Part shown: in pieces, positions 1-7,741 of the stretch
How positions within the stretch are numbered: position 1 is the stretch's first letter
How the letters are laid out: each line of letters opens with the position of its first letter
Notes under the pieces: model-generated
Told to the model about the DNA's origin: nothing
Database searches by the model: none
The model's input: the letters and a program-made list of their open reading frames with translations, nothing else
Source of the DNA: JAHEJB01 sp037969195
Lineage (GTDB): Bacteria > Bacteroidota > Rhodothermia > Rhodothermales > Rubricoccaceae
Length of the DNA: 10,499 nucleotides
Assembly (NCBI GenBank): GCA_037969195.1
Contig: JBBKWZ010000314.1
Coordinates: forward strand, 1-10,499
Direction: 5' to 3'
Position numbers and translations under genes: made by a program

Positions 1-1851
1 CTTCTTACGCAGTTCGGACCAGTGGACGCTCATCAACTCCATCTCAAACAAGCCCGGCTAAGCCCAAGGGAAGGGCCATTCACAGACGACGAGTTCGCGT
101 ACCTCCAACTTGCCCGTCACCTCGACGCGATGGCAGAGGCCTTCCCCGGTCCGCCCCTGCCGTTTTCGCGTGCCGCCTTGTTGCTGAGCAACGCATTGCT
201 GAGCGGATTCGGCCGAGCCGAGGCCCCGCAGCCCGGCCATCTGCACATCGTACCGCTGGAAAACGCGGGTTTCAGCGGCCGTCCGTACGTTTTCGTCGTT
301 GGGTTGGATGCGAACGCACTTTCGGCAAGTCCCCTAGCCGAAGTCTTCGTCCCTGCAGAAGATGATGCTAGTGAAGAGCCCGCCGCCGACCGAGCTGCGC
401 TAGGCGGCGAGTCGCTGCCCTCGGGTCACCCCGCCGATTTGAACCTCTGGCTCGCCGTCCGTGCTCTGGCTCGAGCTTCCGGTTCGGTCGTCCTGTCGCA
501 TCCACGCGTCGACCCCGTCAAGGGCGACGCGTTGGAACCGTCGCCGCTGTTTTTACGAGCGCAGTGGCGGGCGGTGAGTGAGAGCCCAGAACAGCAGCAA
601 CTTTTCCGGATTGCCGGCGACATTGCTCGACTCGCGAAAGACGGCGCCGTTGACGCCACAGAATTCGCCGTGGCGCTCGGGCGTGCCGGCGCGTCGCCCA
701 ATTCTAACGCAGCAGCCCAACGCTTGCTGGCGCAGCAATTCCCGGGCGCGATGCGCGGACTCGAAGCCTCCCGAAAGAAAGAAGCGGAGCAGCTGACCGC
801 GTTCGACGGCTGGATTGGCGGAGGCGCCGACCTCAAGGATTCGGATCTCAACGAATTGAATCTGTTCGGCGAAGGTGCTCTTTCGGCGACGCGCCTTCAG
901 ATGCTCGCGACGTGCCCTCACAAATATTTCCTGAGGTACGTCCTCGGGCTCAAAGCTGCGGATGAACCGCCGGACGAAGACGACTGGCTTGATGCCCTCC
1001 AGCGAGGCGAGGTGCTCCACCATGTGTTTCGCCGGTTCATGGAAGGCCTCCCCGCAGGTCAGACGCCTACGGTAGCAAATGAACCTCTGCTGCTACAGGT
1101 GTTCGACGACGTTCTTGCTGAGCACGAAGCCGACTATCCGCCACCAGATTCAGCCATTGCAAGGAAAACCCGAAATCGGCTCTGGGAAGCCACACAAATC
1201 TTCTTCCAGACCGAAATCGCGCAAGAAGGCTACGAGCCCGTTGCGTTTGAACTTGGCTTTGGCAATTCGCCTGAGAAAAGCCACGACCATCCCGCAGGCC
1301 ACCCGGAAGACCACATAGGGCCGCTCGCGCTTGATCTCCCAGGCCTACCTCCCGTTCGCGTGAACGGTTACGTCGATCGCGTGGACAGGACCGTGGCAGG
1401 GGGCGATGCCGGTAGTTACGCTGTTTGGGATTACAAGACGGGCAGCGCAAAAAGGTTCGTCGACAAGAACGACCCGCTTGACGAAGGTCGGCTTATCCAA
1501 CTACACCTGTATGCCCATGCGCTACACGTTGCTTTCGGATGGGACGTAGTAAAAACGGGCTTTACTTTCCCTACCGTTAAGGAAAACGGTTATCGAGAGG
1601 AGTATCCGGTCGCGTCGCCAGAACGCCTTGCCCAAGTAATTGGCGACCTCGCCGAACTTCCTCCAGCAGGGTTTTTCGTGCAAGCGCCGAACAGCGACAA
1701 CTGCACGTACTGCGAGTTCAAGGAAGCCTGTGGGCCGTACCCCGTTAGGAAGAAGATTATCGAATCCGCCGCGAACGCTGCCCGCGAGGACGCCGAGCAT
1801 CCGGCGTCGGATGTCCTTGAGAAGTGGAATTACCTGAAGAAACGTGGCTGA
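1..1851 (+). CDS. addB: AddB/RexB-like ATP-dependent nuclease subunit B, 5'-truncated by the window edge
   Basis: C-terminal part (616 codons, numbered here from base 1) of an AddB-type subunit, which with the AddA-like product downstream would resect double-strand breaks for recombination. The frame is open to the left edge, so the GTG at 22 is not the true start; AddB proteins are usually about 900-1150 residues. The first 200 residues look like the second helicase-like core (VFVVGLDANA, then SGSVVLSHPRVD). The nuclease follows: GEVLHHVF with His340, GYVDRVDR with Asp459, WDYKTG with Asp477 and Lys479, and QLHLY (Gln500/Tyr504), the PD-(D/E)XK plus QxxxY pattern of RecB-family nucleases. 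Cys305 (TCPHKYF) and Cys568, Cys571 and Cys577 (CTYCEFKEAC) match the four cysteines that hold the 4Fe-4S cluster flanking the AddB nuclease. The stop overlaps the next gene by 8 bases. A standalone RecB-like nuclease is less likely, given the helicase-nuclease partner. Confidence 0.85.
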   Translation, partial: LLTQFGPVDAHQLHLKQARLSPREGPFTDDEFAYLQLARHLDAMAEAFPGPPLPFSRAALLLSNALLSGFGRAEAPQPGHLHIVPLENAGFSGRPYVFVVGLDANALSASPLAEVFVPAEDDASEEPAADRAALGGESLPSGHPADLNLWLAVRALARASGSVVLSHPRVDPVKGDALEPSPLFLRAQWRAVSESPEQQQLFRIAGDIARLAKDGAVDATEFAVALGRAGASPNSNAAAQRLLAQQFPGAMRGLEASRKKEAEQLTAFDGWIGGGADLKDSDLNELNLFGEGALSATRLQMLATCPHKYFLRYVLGLKAADEPPDEDDWLDALQRGEVLHHVFRRFMEGLPAGQTPTVANEPLLLQVFDDVLAEHEADYPPPDSAIARKTRNRLWEATQIFFQTEIAQEGYEPVAFELGFGNSPEKSHDHPAGHPEDHIGPLALDLPGLPPVRVNGYVDRVDRTVAGGDAGSYAVWDYKTGSAKRFVDKNDPLDEGRLIQLHLYAHALHVAFGWDVVKTGFTFPTVKENGYREEYPVASPERLAQVIGDLAELPPAGFFVQAPNSDNCTYCEFKEACGPYPVRKKIIESAANAAREDAEHPASDVLEKWNYLKKRG

Positions 1852-4800
1852 ACGTCGATCCCACCTCCATCCTCCCGCTGAGGAGCACAAACCACCGGAC
1901 CAAGCGGCACGGGACCGCATCGGCGGGTACGTGATGGCGCAGGGCGTTGTGGCCGACCTCGATCACAATCTGGCTGTTGTGGCGGGTGCGGGCTCGGGGA
2001 AAACGTCTGCGTTGGTAGACCGACTTATAGCACACGTTCTCGTCGGAACGCCGCTCGATCAGATCGCTGCGATCACATTTACCCGTAAAGCGGCAGCGGA
2101 GATGCGTGCCCGGTTCGCGTCGGAACTGCAGAACCTGCGCGACGAGCTTTCGGACGAGCTTTCCAACGAACACGCCGCCCATATCCTGAATCGACTGAAC
2201 GATGAGCGGCAGCGTGTTGACGAGGCGTTGCGCCATATAGACCGCTGCTTCATCTCGACCATCCATTCGTTTTGCCAGGAGCTTTTACGGTCGGCGCCTG
2301 CGGAGGCCTCAGCAGTGGGCATTCCGCCAGCGTTCTCGCTTGTCGATGACTGGCAGGAAGAGCAACTTCGGAAAACATTCTGGCGCCGCCACGTCGCTAT
2401 GCAGCTCCGTGCTGATGAACGCGAGTTGGTCGAACTGGAGCGCCTCGGGATAGAGCCGACGGATCTGTACGACTTCTTCGGTGAGCTTAGCGATTTCGAA
2501 AACCTGGTGGTTTACGCGCCCGACACTTCAAGGCCCGATCTGCGCGAGGCAGTTGAAAGTGTTACTGCGTTTGTTGAAACTTGGCAGGCTGAGCGACCAA
2601 ATCCCCCCCTTGGCACGCGCGACAAACTGCAGGAGACGCTGGACCGCGCGAAGGCGCACCTGAGAGTGGCCGACCCTGCCCATCCTGCTGCTCTGATTCG
2701 ATTGGTGGAGATGTTTGCATCGGCCTCGGGTACAGCGGTCACCCTGAACCGCTGGTCCGGGAATCATGCTGAGATGACCTCCGACGACGCGAAGGCTCTC
2801 CGAGACGAGGTCGTCCCCGCGCTTCGGAATGACTTCGTATTGCCGCTGCTTGAGAAATGGCAGGCGTTTGTATACGGGCGACTGGTGACATTCTGTGGGC
2901 CTGCGGTTGCAGAGTACGCAGAGTACCGGAAGCGCCAGGGCAAACTGACCCAATCGGATTCACTGCTCCGCGCCGCAGAACTTTTCCGGAATCCTGATTA
3001 TGGCAAAAGCGCCCGGCGACGTCTGAGAGATCGCTACCGATTCCTGCTGGTCGATGAGTTTCAGGACACCGACCCCGTGCAGGCAGAAGTCCTGTTCCTC
3101 CTCACTGCTGAGAATGACGACCTCGAAAACGAGCGCAGTGTAATTGATTGGCGACGGGCTCGGCCACGACCCGGAAGCCTGTTCGTCGTGGGCGATGACA
3201 AGCAGTCGATCTACCGCTTCCGTCGTGCCGACATCCAGGTTTTCAGCGAAGTCAGCGAACGGCTTCATCCAGCCGACGAACCTCTCCGACTCACGACCAA
3301 CTTCCGCTCAGAAAGCACCCTCTGCAATTGGATCAACGGCGCGCTGGCTCCAGTCTTTGCCGACGACCGCGAATTGGAAGGAGGGAAGCGCCGTCAACCT
3401 CCATACGAACCACTCCGAGCTTTCAGCGAGGATGAGGCGCCGGAAAAACCTCGCATTCGAAAACTTTCAATAGAAAAGACCACGGGCGATTTTGCGGATC
3501 CGATAGCAAGTGCCGAATCGGAGCGTATCGCGGATTGCATCCAGTACGCGTGTGCAAATGGATCCAAGCCAAGCGATTTCCTCGTTCTCGCCCGCGTCAG
3601 CAAACGATTGGGCATTTTTACTTCTGCCCTGGAGGCGCGTGGCATCCCTTACTCTGTAACCGGCTCAAAGGGATTCGGTGATATGCCCGAAGTGAAAGCC
3701 GTAATTCGAATGTTAGAGACCATTGTCGACCCAAGTGATGGGCCGTCGAGACTCGCGTTTCTGACCGGTCCGTTCTGCGGAATCTCGCACACGCAGCTCT
3801 TCCGCTATACACGAACTGGCGCTTCGTTGACGGGATCGCCCCCAGTCAAACTCCCCGGCGATGTCACAGAGGCTGATGGGGAGGCGTTTTCACTCGCCTG
3901 GAATCTCCTTCGGCAAGCACGAGACTGGTTGGTTTCGTTGCCACCCTCTGCGGCCTTGGGGCGCGTTCTAGAAACCAGCGGACTGCTCGCCGCGGCTGCG
4001 CAGGCGCCTGGAGGAACGACACGCGCTGGAAGCCTGCTGAAGTTAGTAGCGCTTGTTCGCGACCTCGAAGCCGACGGGCTCCACTGGATGGATGTGCTGG
4101 ATGAGCTTTTGCGCTACGAGAATCGGACCCAAGTCATGGACGAAGGCTCGCTGGAGATCGGTCCGTCAAGTGCCGTTCGATTGATGACGGTACACCAGTC
4201 GAAGGGTCTTCAGGCGCCCTGTGTGTTCCTCGCCGATCCTTACGACCGCTTCCCCAACACCACCGTCAGTTCGCACGTATTCCGCACGGAGGACGGCGAA
4301 CCGACGGCCGTGATCCCGTACCTCAAAGGTTTTGGCAATGGCCGAAAGGCCATTGCTTCCCCGCTCAACTGGTCGTCGCACCTGGAGGACGCGGCGACGT
4401 TTGAGAACGAAGAGCGGAGCTTCGCCGCGGCCGAGGCCCACAGGCTCCTCTACGTGGCCTGCACCCGCGCCGAGCAGCTGTTGGTCGTATCTCGTTACGC
4501 AGCAGCTTCAAGGGAGGAATTCGCAAACTGGGGCGCCCTCGAACCTGCATTGGTGGATGTTCTCGAATTGGATCAGCCCCCTGAATTCGTCGGCACCCTA
4601 CAGCAAAAGGCCGACCCAACCCTGTTCACACCCCGTCCAGACGCTTTCGATACACGGTCGAAGTATGCCGTGCGCAATCCTTCGCACACTCATGCCAACA
4701 TCGGGCCTTCCAACGAGGGCGATGGTCATGGGACGGGATTTGGCAACGCCGTTCACGGACTGTTCGAGTGGATGATCGCCAGCCGAGACAGAGATTACGA

Positions 4801-5203
4801 CGACGGACGCGCAAGGCACTTGGCCGGCCGACTGTTGACGGAGAACAATGTATCTGAAAGCTTGCTCTCCGCAGCCCTTGAGGCGGCACGAAGGCTCCGC
4901 GAGAGTACCCTTTGGGCATCGTTGGCCGTAGCAAGGGATGTGCGCGTTGAAGCCCAGTTCACAGCGCCCGATCTTTCCCAAATTGGGGATGTGATCACGG
5001 GCCGCATAGACCTCGCCTACCTCGACGACGACGGCTGGCACCTTGTGGATTTCAAAACCGACCGCATCAAAGACGAAGCGCACCGCTCATCGTTGAAGGA
5101 GCACTACGCAGCCCAACTGATCATGTATCAGGATTGTTGGGAAGCCGCTTCAGGCTCGCGGCCTACAGCCAGCTTGTGGTTCAGCGAAGAGCAAATCACG
5201 TAG
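1844..5203 (+). CDS. addA: AddA-like UvrD-family helicase-nuclease (ATP-dependent nuclease subunit A)
   Basis: A 1119-residue superfamily 1A helicase fused to a C-terminal nuclease, the motor and second nuclease of an AddAB-type complex. All helicase motifs are present in order: Q motif PPDQAARDRI (about 18-26), Walker A GAGSGKT (48-54, Lys53), motif Ia TFTRKAAAEM (from about 78), motif II VDEFQDTD (403-410, Asp404/Glu405), motif III VVGDDKQSIYRFR (448-460), motif IV TTNFRS (484-489), motif V TVHQSKGL (782-789) and motif VI RLLYVACTRAE (867-877). The nuclease has GNAVH (His971), GRIDLAY (Asp1056), DFKTD (Asp1069, Lys1071) and QLIMY (Gln1091/Tyr1095), so its catalytic set looks intact. The GTG at 1844 is chosen because the next in-frame ATG (1934) would cut off the Q motif. 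The 8-base overlap with the gene before suggests coupled translation. The length is slightly short for AddA (about 1150-1250). RecB is a possible alternative name, but the AddB-type neighbour argues for AddA. Confidence 0.9.
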   Translation: MAERRSHLHPPAEEHKPPDQAARDRIGGYVMAQGVVADLDHNLAVVAGAGSGKTSALVDRLIAHVLVGTPLDQIAAITFTRKAAAEMRARFASELQNLRDELSDELSNEHAAHILNRLNDERQRVDEALRHIDRCFISTIHSFCQELLRSAPAEASAVGIPPAFSLVDDWQEEQLRKTFWRRHVAMQLRADERELVELERLGIEPTDLYDFFGELSDFENLVVYAPDTSRPDLREAVESVTAFVETWQAERPNPPLGTRDKLQETLDRAKAHLRVADPAHPAALIRLVEMFASASGTAVTLNRWSGNHAEMTSDDAKALRDEVVPALRNDFVLPLLEKWQAFVYGRLVTFCGPAVAEYAEYRKRQGKLTQSDSLLRAAELFRNPDYGKSARRRLRDRYRFLLVDEFQDTDPVQAEVLFLLTAENDDLENERSVIDWRRARPRPGSLFVVGDDKQSIYRFRRADIQVFSEVSERLHPADEPLRLTTNFRSESTLCNWINGALAPVFADDRELEGGKRRQPPYEPLRAFSEDEAPEKPRIRKLSIEKTTGDFADPIASAESERIADCIQYACANGSKPSDFLVLARVSKRLGIFTSALEARGIPYSVTGSKGFGDMPEVKAVIRMLETIVDPSDGPSRLAFLTGPFCGISHTQLFRYTRTGASLTGSPPVKLPGDVTEADGEAFSLAWNLLRQARDWLVSLPPSAALGRVLETSGLLAAAAQAPGGTTRAGSLLKLVALVRDLEADGLHWMDVLDELLRYENRTQVMDEGSLEIGPSSAVRLMTVHQSKGLQAPCVFLADPYDRFPNTTVSSHVFRTEDGEPTAVIPYLKGFGNGRKAIASPLNWSSHLEDAATFENEERSFAAAEAHRLLYVACTRAEQLLVVSRYAAASREEFANWGALEPALVDVLELDQPPEFVGTLQQKADPTLFTPRPDAFDTRSKYAVRNPSHTHANIGPSNEGDGHGTGFGNAVHGLFEWMIASRDRDYDDGRARHLAGRLLTENNVSESLLSAALEAARRLRESTLWASLAVARDVRVEAQFTAPDLSQIGDVITGRIDLAYLDDDGWHLVDFKTDRIKDEAHRSSLKEHYAAQLIMYQDCWEAASGSRPTASLWFSEEQIT
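2141..2164 (+). repeat. 12-bp direct tandem duplication inside the addA-like gene
   Basis: Two adjacent copies of GACGAGCTTTC(G/C) differ only in their last base. The duplication keeps the frame and encodes DELSDELS (residues 100-107), just after helicase motif Ia. It looks like a slippage duplication that added four residues to a surface helix. Confidence 0.75.
4335..4356 (+). repeat. Perfect 9-bp inverted repeat with a GAAA tetraloop inside the addA-like gene
   Basis: GCAATGGCC (4335-4343) and GGCCATTGC (4348-4356) are exact reverse complements around GAAA (4344-4347), so the mRNA can form a 9-bp hairpin closed by a GNRA tetraloop. It lies between helicase motifs V and VI and encodes GNGRKAIA. 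No T-run follows, so it is not an ordinary terminator. It may be chance. Confidence 0.6.
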
Positions 5204-5221
5204 CCTGGCTGACGACTAAGC

Positions 5222-5250
5222 TTGGGAATCGTAGCACCTTGCGGTAAACT
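5222..5250 (+). promoter_or_regulatory. Possible sigma-70-type promoter for the DUF1761 gene
   Basis: TTGGGA (5222-5227) and TAAACT (5245-5250) are separated by 17 bases, each matching four of six positions of the -35 and -10 consensus. The -10 box ends 26 bases before the ATG at 5277. It is the best candidate in the 73-base gap between the addA-like gene and the DUF1761 gene. The match is weak, and if the host is Bacteroidota its main promoters follow a different consensus, so this is tentative. Confidence 0.25.
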
Positions 5251-5276
5251 GGCGGCTTCACCCACCACGCGCTGCC

Positions 5277-5699
5277 ATGAATCCATTCGCAAACGTCTTC
5301 AAAGTCAATTGGGTTGCTGTTGTAGTTGCAACTGTTGCCGGCTTTTTTCTCGGCTTCCTTTGGTACGCGCTCATCTTCGGTTCCCTTTGGCAGAATCTCA
5401 CGGGAATCACGGATGAGATGGCTGCGGCGAGCAGTATGCCCATGGCGTTTGGCATTTCCATACTCGCCACGTTCGTTGCCGCGTGGGGTATCGCCGTCCT
5501 GATTGGTAAGGGCCCGTCCATGGCAAATGGCGTGATGACGGGTGTCCTTGCAAGCCTGTTCTTCGTTGCCTCTATGCTAGCCCAAAACTACGTCTACTCG
5601 ATGAAACCGCTGGCACTATGGCTTGTCGATGCCGGTTTTATTGTCGCGCTCTTCGCCGTGATGGGCGGCGTCATCGGATTGATGAAAAAGCCGATGTAG
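5277..5699 (+). CDS. DUF1761 family small integral membrane protein
   Basis: A 140-residue hydrophobic protein with four predicted membrane helices at about residues 11-34, 55-77, 83-106 and 112-136. The segment GFFLGFLWYALIFGSLWQNLTG (helix 1 and the loop after it, about 22-43) is typical of DUF1761 proteins, as is the glycine-rich last helix with a short basic tail (MKKPM). The length is normal for the family. The molecular function of the family is unknown and nothing here suggests one. The ATG at 5277 starts directly before the first helix and has no Shine-Dalgarno sequence. The gene sits 73 bases after the addA-like stop, so it could be co-transcribed with it or use its own promoter. It ends only 5 bases from the stop of the convergent acs gene. 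Confidence 0.8.
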   Translation: MNPFANVFKVNWVAVVVATVAGFFLGFLWYALIFGSLWQNLTGITDEMAAASSMPMAFGISILATFVAAWGIAVLIGKGPSMANGVMTGVLASLFFVASMLAQNYVYSMKPLALWLVDAGFIVALFAVMGGVIGLMKKPM

Positions 5700-5704
5700 A
5701 TGTC

Positions 5705-7651
5705 CTAGTCTCGGTTTTGACGGTTCTCGACCAGAGAATCCACAACGGTCGGATCGGCAAGTGTTGATGTGTCGCCGAGATTGCTGAAGTCATTCTCCGC
5801 GATTTTGCGAAGGATGCGGCGCATGATCTTTCCCGACCGCGTCTTCGGTAGCGCGGGAGCAAACTGGATATAGCCCGGCGTAGCGATGGCGCCGATTACG
5901 GTACGCACATGCTGGATGAGTTCGTCGCGCAGCGCATCCGTTTCTACATAATCCGATCCGAGTGTTACATAAGCGTAAATGCCTTGGCCAGTAATAGGAT
6001 GCGGATAACCCACAACCGCAGCTTCCGCGACGGCTTCGTGGAGAACCAGTGCGCTCTCAACTTCTGCCGTACCCATGCGATGCCCGGATAGATTGATCAC
6101 GTCGTCGACGCGGCCCGTGATCCAGTAGTAACCATCGGCGTCGCGACGGCAGCCATCACCGGTGAAATATTTTCCTTCGAAAGCCTTGAAGTAGGTTTTG
6201 ACGAACCGCGCGTGATCTCCGTGGATCGTTCGAGCCTGTCCGGGCCACGAATCTTCAAGGACTAGGAGTCCTTCCGCGACGCCGTCTAGTACGTGTCCGT
6301 CGCTGTCCAGAATCTGTGGCCGAACACCAAAAAATGGCCGCGTTGCCGAGCCGGGCTTTTGCGGGATGGCACCTGGCAAAGGCGTGATCATAATGCCACC
6401 CGTTTCCGTTTGCCACCAGGTATCTACGATCGGGCAACGCCCGTCGCCCACGACTTCATGGTACCATCTCCACGCTTCCGGGTTGATTGGCTCGCCGACT
6501 GTCCCCAGTAGTCGTAGGGACGAGCGATCCGTTCGCGACACGAAATCGTCGCCCTTCGCCATGAGCGCGCGAATGGCCGTTGGTGCGGTATAGAAAATGG
6601 TGACACCGTGCCGATCGCAGACGTCCCAGAAGCGGCTGGCGTCAGGAAACGTGGGGATTCCCTCAAAAAAAACCTGTGTCGCCCCGTTAATCATTGGGCC
6701 GAAAACGATGTAGCTGTGTCCCGTAATCCAGCCCACATCCGCCGTACACCAGAACACATCATCGTCGTGGCAGTCGAATACGAGTTGATGCGTGAGGCTT
6801 GTATAAACACAGTATCCCCCTGTGGTATGTACAACGCCCTTCGGTTGGCCTGTCGAACCTGACGTGTAGAGGATGAACAGCGGGTCTTCGGAGTCCATCG
6901 ACTCGCAGGGACAATCAGCCGTGACCAATTTGACTGCCTCGTGGTACCACACGTCCCGACTCTGATCCCAAGCAACTTCGGCTCCTGTGTTCTTGACGAC
7001 AAGCACCTGCCGTACATCGGGACACTTCGCAATCGCCGCATCGACATTGGATTTGAGCTGCACCCGCTTGCCGCCGCGTCTGCCTTCATCTGCCGTAATG
7101 ACGAAATCCGAATCGCAATCGAGGATGCGGTTGGAAAGCGAGTCCGGGCTGAACCCGGCAAATACGACCGAGAAGATGGCTCCAATCCTGGCGCACGCCA
7201 GCATCGCGTACGCCGCCTCTGGAATCATTGGGAGGTAGATCGTCACGCGGTCGCCCTTGGTCACACTATGGCCGCTAAGGACGTTCGCCAATCGCTGCAC
7301 AGACTCATGCACTTCCGCATAGCTAATATGCTGTGCAGCCTCACTCGGATCGTCCGGCTCAAAGACAAATGCAATTTTTTCGCCTTTTCCAGCTTCGACG
7401 TGCCGATCGACAGCGTTGTAGCAGGCGTTGGTCTTCCCTCCCAAATACCATCGGATGTGTATATCATCCGAAGCAAACGAGACGTCTTTCACATCGCGAA
7501 AATTTTCAAACCAGTCTATGCGCTCAGCTTGTTCTCGCCAATACCCCTCGTTGTCATCGATAGAACGTCTGTACTCCAATTCGTACTCGGCCAGTGAGGA
7601 GACGAACGCACGTGAGCTGAAGTCGGATGAGGCTGCAAATACGTCGGACAT
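5705..7651 (-). CDS. acs: Acetyl-CoA synthetase (acetate-CoA ligase, AMP-forming)
   Basis: A complete 648-residue enzyme of the usual length, making acetyl-CoA from acetate, ATP and CoA through acetyl-AMP in the cytoplasm; it serves growth on acetate and recycling of overflow acetate. Visible motifs are the phosphate-binding loop YTSGSTGQPKG (262-272), the adenine and acetate pocket DTWWQTETGG (410-419), where Trp413 corresponds to the tryptophan that limits the pocket to short acyl chains, GDG (498-500), the hinge region GRVDDVINLSGHRMGTAEVE (513-532), and PKTRSGKIMRR with Lys608, which matches the lysine that protein acetyltransferases modify to switch the enzyme off. The N-terminal half has the expected ADEGRRGGK. 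The ATG at 7651 gives the normal N-terminus and lacks a Shine-Dalgarno sequence. No acetyltransferase or deacetylase gene is nearby. The gene is convergent with the DUF1761 gene and divergent from the SdiA-regulated gene. Propionyl-CoA synthetase is unlikely given length and motifs. Confidence 0.96.
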   Translation of the reverse strand: MSDVFAASSDFSSRAFVSSLAEYELEYRRSIDDNEGYWREQAERIDWFENFRDVKDVSFASDDIHIRWYLGGKTNACYNAVDRHVEAGKGEKIAFVFEPDDPSEAAQHISYAEVHESVQRLANVLSGHSVTKGDRVTIYLPMIPEAAYAMLACARIGAIFSVVFAGFSPDSLSNRILDCDSDFVITADEGRRGGKRVQLKSNVDAAIAKCPDVRQVLVVKNTGAEVAWDQSRDVWYHEAVKLVTADCPCESMDSEDPLFILYTSGSTGQPKGVVHTTGGYCVYTSLTHQLVFDCHDDDVFWCTADVGWITGHSYIVFGPMINGATQVFFEGIPTFPDASRFWDVCDRHGVTIFYTAPTAIRALMAKGDDFVSRTDRSSLRLLGTVGEPINPEAWRWYHEVVGDGRCPIVDTWWQTETGGIMITPLPGAIPQKPGSATRPFFGVRPQILDSDGHVLDGVAEGLLVLEDSWPGQARTIHGDHARFVKTYFKAFEGKYFTGDGCRRDADGYYWITGRVDDVINLSGHRMGTAEVESALVLHEAVAEAAVVGYPHPITGQGIYAYVTLGSDYVETDALRDELIQHVRTVIGAIATPGYIQFAPALPKTRSGKIMRRILRKIAENDFSNLGDTSTLADPTVVDSLVENRQNRD

Positions 7652-7741
7652 AGATGGAAGCGCTGATGAGTCACGGAGCCGAGAGCATAATCATGGCAAA
7701 TGACCCTTGCCCAATTTCATCCGCGTTCCGACCTTCCGTGT
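7652..7741. promoter_or_regulatory. Short divergent promoter region between acs and the SdiA-regulated gene
   Basis: Only 48 bases (if the downstream gene starts at 7700) or 90 bases (if it starts at 7742) separate the divergent starts, so the promoters must sit close together or overlap. For acs (- strand) a weak candidate is TTGGGC (complement of 7709-7714) with TATGCT (complement of 7684-7689), spacing 19, or GATTAT (complement of 7687-7692), spacing 16. An imperfect dyad TCAT-GGCAA-ATGA (7691-7703) lies between them. I could not identify a recognised regulator site. Confidence 0.4.

Noticed and set aside
22..24. GTG at 22 as the true start of the AddB-like gene
   Set aside because: The frame is open up to base 1, and the protein would lack the N-terminal several hundred residues usual for AddB. 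The gene is cut by the window edge.
553..1023. 156-codon open frame on the - strand
   Set aside because: It is antisense to the AddB-like nuclease, is arginine-rich and composition-driven, and has no domain.
1934..1936. ATG at 1934 as the start of the AddA-like gene
   Set aside because: It would remove the Q motif (DQAARDRI) and leave an unusually short lead before Walker A. The GTG at 1844, overlapping the previous stop, fits better.
1757..2266. 169-codon open frame on the - strand across the addB/addA junction
   Set aside because: It overlaps both well-supported genes, including the Walker A region, and has no recognisable product.
5204..5276. A small RNA or small gene in the gap before the DUF1761 gene
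   Set aside because: The gap is only 73 bases. I found no convincing stem-loop, terminator or conserved short frame in it, only a weak promoter-like pair of boxes.
5722..5740. Hairpin GGTTCTC/GAGAATC with a 5-base loop as a terminator for the convergent genes
   Set aside because: The stem is only 7 bp with a wobble pair, is not GC-rich, lies inside the acs 3' coding end, and has no T-run after it on either strand.
6941..7597. 218-codon open frame on the + strand
   Set aside because: It lies wholly antisense to the N-terminal part of acs, which is clearly real, and its translation shows no recognisable family, signal peptide or motif. It is best explained as a shadow of acs codon use.
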